Shown here: positions 61,346-64,000 of the stretch, piece after piece
Numbering within the stretch: the first letter of the stretch is position 1
Layout of the letters: every line of letters begins with the position of its first letter
Source of the DNA: Agarivorans sp. TSD2052
GTDB taxonomy: Bacteria; Pseudomonadota; Gammaproteobacteria; Enterobacterales; Celerinatantimonadaceae
Length of the DNA stretch: 64,000 bases
Direction: 5' to 3'
Assembly (NCBI RefSeq): GCF_023238625.1
Contig: NZ_CP096670.1
Span: 3,266,501-3,330,500, forward strand
The notes under the pieces: generated by a model
What the model was told of the DNA's origin: nothing
Database searches by the model: none
What the model saw: only the letters and a program-made list of their open reading frames with translations
Made by a program: the position numbers and the translations under genes

Positions 61346-63217
61346 ATGACACTGAATATTAAAGATTACCCTACACTTGCTAAGGCTGATTTGCCTCCGC
61401 AACTGCGCCAACTAGAGCAGCAGCAGCTTCCTGAGCTTTGTGATGAGCTTCGCCAATATCTGCTAAACAGTGTCAGCCAGTCGAGCGGTCATTTAGCCTC
61501 GGGCTTGGGGGCGGTAGAGCTAACCGTAGCCTTACATTATGTTTACAACACTCCTTTTGACAAACTGGTCTGGGATGTGGGGCATCAAGCTTATCCACAC
61601 AAAATTTTAACTGGTCGTCGCGAACAAATGTCGACCATTCGCCAATTTAAAGGTTTACACCCCTTCCCGTGGCGTGGCGAAAGTGACTACGATGTATTAA
61701 GTGTTGGCCACTCTAGCACCTCTATCGGTGCCGCATTAGGCATGGCAATCGCCGCCGAGAAAGAACAGCAAGGTCGTAAGGTGATTGCCGTAATAGGTGA
61801 TGGAGCCATGACCGCCGGTATGGCCTTTGAGGCACTGAACCACGCTGGAGCAATTCATAACGACATGCTAGTGATTCTCAACGACAATGAGATGTCGATT
61901 TCAGAGAACGTTGGCGCACTAAACAATTCATTAGCTAATATCTTATCTGGCTCGCTTTACTCATCATTGCGAGAAGGTAGCAAGAAAGTCTTAAGCGGTA
62001 TGCCACCGATTAAAGAACTGGCTCGGCGTGCCGAAGAGCACCTTAAAGGTATGGTGGTACCTGGCACCTTGTTTGAAGAATTTGGTTTTAATTACATAGG
62101 CCCAATTGACGGCCACGATGTGAAGGGCTTAGTACGCACATTAACTAACATGCGTGATCTTAAAGGCCCACAAATCCTTCATGTGATGACCAAGAAAGGT
62201 AAAGGGTATTTACCCGCTGAGCAAGATCCTATCGGTTATCACGGTGTCCCAAAATTTGATCCTAGCCAAAATAATCTGCCCAAAAGTAAAGGCGCGGCAC
62301 CAACCTTTTCTAAAGTGTTTGGTGATTGGCTATGCGATATGGCGGCCCAAGACAGTAAGTTGATGGGGATTACCCCAGCGATGCGCGAAGGCTCTGGCAT
62401 GGTGCGTTTCTCTAAAGAATTTCCTGAGCAATACTTTGATGTAGCGATTGCCGAACAGCATGCGGTTACTTTTGCCGCTGGTCTCGCCATTGCGGGTTAC
62501 CAACCAGTAGTGGCTATTTACAGCACCTTTTTACAGCGCGCTTACGACCAAGTTATTCATGACGTGGCCATTCAAAACTTGCCGGTACTGTTTGCTATAG
62601 ACCGCGCTGGCATTGTTGGCGCAGATGGTCCTACCCATCAAGGGGCCTTTGATTTAAGTTATTTACGCACGGTGCCAAACCTAGTGATTATGGCGCCAGC
62701 CAATGAAGATGAATGTCGCCAAATGCTTTATACTGGTCACCTTCACCAAGGGCCGGCTGCGGTGCGTTATCCGCGTGGTGGTGCTGACAATACGCCAATT
62801 AATACTGACATGACCGCGATGGAAATAGGCAAGGCACGGGTATTACGTGAAGGTAAAAAAATCGCTATTCTCAACTTTGGAAGCCTATTATGCAAAGCCG
62901 CTCCGGTAGCCGAACATTTAGACGCAAGCCTGGTGGATATGCGCTTTGTTAAACCACTTGATGAGGCCTGTATTCGCGATGTAGTCGCCACCCATGATGT
63001 GCTAGTAACCCTAGAAGAAAATGCCATATTAGGCGGCGCGGGCTCGGCGGTGAATGAATTTTTGTTCGCCCAGCAGCTGAACCACGTTAAGGTACTTAAC
63101 ATTGGCCTCCCCGACCACTTTGTGGAGCAAGGCAGCCAAGATGAAATATACCAATTGTTAGGTTTAGATAGTGCCGGTATTCAGAATAAAATAGACCGTT
63201 TCTGCCAAAAAAGCTAA
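61346..63217 (+). CDS. dxs: 1-deoxy-D-xylulose-5-phosphate synthase
   Basis: This thiamine-diphosphate enzyme of 623 residues begins the MEP isoprenoid pathway by joining pyruvate and glyceraldehyde 3-phosphate. The TPP-binding motif is [20 protein letters not shown] (about 149-168), continuing to NDNEMSIS. The N-terminal [20 protein letters not shown], the transketolase pyrimidine domain with [20 protein letters not shown] and [19 protein letters not shown], and the C-terminal domain with [17 protein letters not shown] and [19 protein letters not shown] are all present. Length is normal. It follows ispA by 34 bases in the same unit. Confidence 0.97.
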   Translation: MTLNIKDYPTLAKADLPPQLRQLEQQQLPELCDELRQYLLNSVSQSSGHLASGLGAVELTVALHYVYNTPFDKLVWDVGHQAYPHKILTGRREQMSTIRQFKGLHPFPWRGESDYDVLSVGHSSTSIGAALGMAIAAEKEQQGRKVIAVIGDGAMTAGMAFEALNHAGAIHNDMLVILNDNEMSISENVGALNNSLANILSGSLYSSLREGSKKVLSGMPPIKELARRAEEHLKGMVVPGTLFEEFGFNYIGPIDGHDVKGLVRTLTNMRDLKGPQILHVMTKKGKGYLPAEQDPIGYHGVPKFDPSQNNLPKSKGAAPTFSKVFGDWLCDMAAQDSKLMGITPAMREGSGMVRFSKEFPEQYFDVAIAEQHAVTFAAGLAIAGYQPVVAIYSTFLQRAYDQVIHDVAIQNLPVLFAIDRAGIVGADGPTHQGAFDLSYLRTVPNLVIMAPANEDECRQMLYTGHLHQGPAAVRYPRGGADNTPINTDMTAMEIGKARVLREGKKIAILNFGSLLCKAAPVAEHLDASLVDMRFVKPLDEACIRDVVATHDVLVTLEENAILGGAGSAVNEFLFAQQLNHVKVLNIGLPDHFVEQGSQDEIYQLLGLDSAGIQNKIDRFCQKS

Positions 63218-63221
63218 ACCG

Positions 63222-64000
63222 CTAATCAAGCACTTTTAAGTGTTCAAACAATGGAAATGGATTGGCGCGATTAATACTCTTGAGATTGATCCGCTGATTT
63301 AATGCCCATATTTTTCTCTGCCAATACAGCGGGACAAATACCGCTTCTTGATAGAGTTGCAGTTCTAAGCGCTGAATGATTTCAGCCCGGTTTACCTCGT
63401 CAAGCTCTTGCTCTGCCGCAAGAATCAACTGCTCAACGTTCTCATTTTGGTAAGCAGCGCATGAGGTTGTGCTGGACGGTGCGCCACCGTCAGTCTCTTG
63501 TAGATAGATAGCGCGGGCAATGCTTAATACGTTACCAGCATCACTTTGGCGTCGGGTTAACACTAAATCACTGGCACAACTGTCTATTGCTTGTTGATAC
63601 TGCGCTTCGTCTAACCACTGCGGCTTAAGCGTGATATTAACTCTGTCTAGCATGGTAACCAGTTGCGAAACCACTTTGGCTTGGTCTTCAAATAGCAACT
63701 TTGGCACCGCCATGGTGATGCTAAAACCTTTGTCATAGCCAGCTTGCTGTAACAATTGGTGCGCCAGTAACAAATTATAACGCGGTAATAACTGCGGATT
63801 ATAACCAGGCTGGCCGGGAATGCTTAACTGGGTAGACACTAAGGTGTAAGAACCCAATACTTCTGCCAGCCGAGCATTATCAATAGCCAAATTAAGCGCT
63901 TGGCGTACCACTCTATTGGCTAAGGCAGGATGCCCTCGATTAAGCTCTATCGCTAACCACTTTAACCCTTCTGTTTGAATAACCGATAACTGTTGGTCTT
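63222..64000 (-). CDS. ABC transporter solute-binding protein (family 5), C-terminal part, runs off the window
   Basis: This partial gene, read toward the left, has an open frame to the window edge at 64000. A GTG inside would give a shorter product but cuts into conserved sequence (TEGLKWLAIELNRGHPAL, VRQALNLAIDNARLAEVLGS). The visible 259 residues match the C-terminal region of peptide/SgrR-type family 5 binding proteins: an open loop PGQPGYNPQLLPRYNLLLAH, then QQAGYDKGFSITMAVPKLL and a terminal AVFVPLYWQRKIWALNQRI. Whether it is an SgrR-type regulator, with a helix-turn-helix N-terminus, or a periplasmic binding protein cannot be told without its start. It converges with dxs at a four-base gap. 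Confidence 0.8.
   Translation of the reverse strand, partial: DQQLSVIQTEGLKWLAIELNRGHPALANRVVRQALNLAIDNARLAEVLGSYTLVSTQLSIPGQPGYNPQLLPRYNLLLAHQLLQQAGYDKGFSITMAVPKLLFEDQAKVVSQLVTMLDRVNITLKPQWLDEAQYQQAIDSCASDLVLTRRQSDAGNVLSIARAIYLQETDGGAPSSTTSCAAYQNENVEQLILAAEQELDEVNRAEIIQRLELQLYQEAVFVPLYWQRKIWALNQRINLKSINRANPFPLFEHLKVLD

Overview
The window looks like part of the chromosome of a marine gammaproteobacterium, probably an Alteromonadales/Vibrio relative (Agarivorans- or Shewanella-like). This is inferred from the housekeeping block xseB-ispA-dxs next to sodium-type stator genes pomAB, thiI and gcvR, from an lldEFG/FAD-Fe-S lactate utilisation cluster, and from a chromosomal (sedentary) integron. 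No database could be searched, so the genus is a guess. No tRNA, rRNA or CRISPR array was seen.

1-11063 is a chromosomal integron. The integrase gene intI (10101-11063, +) lies at the right end and the cassette array runs leftward, with most cassette genes on the minus strand. Cassette borders can be checked from the sequence itself, because the first bases of a cassette must complement the R'' box of its own attC. Six consecutive or near-consecutive cassettes pass this test exactly. Cassette cargo, from the attI end: a two-gene DGQHR-domain/HEPN-like pair (candidate defence module), a small membrane protein, a zone damaged by a REP-associated transposase and an IS110 remnant, an HNH-nuclease fragment, a SMI1/KNR4-like protein, a four-helix membrane protein, a zinc-ribbon protein, a ParDE-like toxin-antitoxin pair (reversed) and a membrane protein. 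An ISL3-family element (8754-10075, 8-bp target duplication) sits between attI and intI and splits a LexA-box-like palindrome.

11060-33585 is ordinary chromosome in small units, several with their own regulators: a PPOX/DUF1348/GST operon with a TetR regulator and paired operators; a beta-hydroxyacid dehydrogenase; a periplasmic sugar dehydrogenase; a fucose/arabinose isomerase-family enzyme; a TetR/MDR pair; a MATE pump with a divergent LysR gene; an NmrA-like gene broken by one stop codon, divergent from an AraC gene; a PEP-CTERM metalloprotease; a secreted alkylsulfatase; an unrecognised two-gene unit with a caspase-like His/Cys arrangement; and an MsbA-like ABC exporter.

33443-41731 is a copper/silver efflux island (cytochrome b561-like protein, Met/His-repeat protein, CusA, a CusB-CusF fusion, a CusC-like channel, a small Cys/His/Met protein). 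It is bracketed by a 143-bp direct repeat of the 3' end of the ABC gene. Just to its right (42087-42981) is an orphan integron cassette with an alpha/beta hydrolase, complete attC on one side and half an attC on the other, 31 kb from intI.

43171-64000 holds the lactate cluster (lldE-lldF-lldG-dld) with a divergent LysR gene whose 3' end is followed by three decayed 170-bp tandem copies; a periplasmic binding protein; an M14-like peptidase; a PatZ-type acyl-CoA ligase/acetyltransferase; a CBS protein; gcvR; thiI; pomAB; xseB-ispA-dxs; and the C-terminal part of an ABC solute-binding protein that runs off the right edge.
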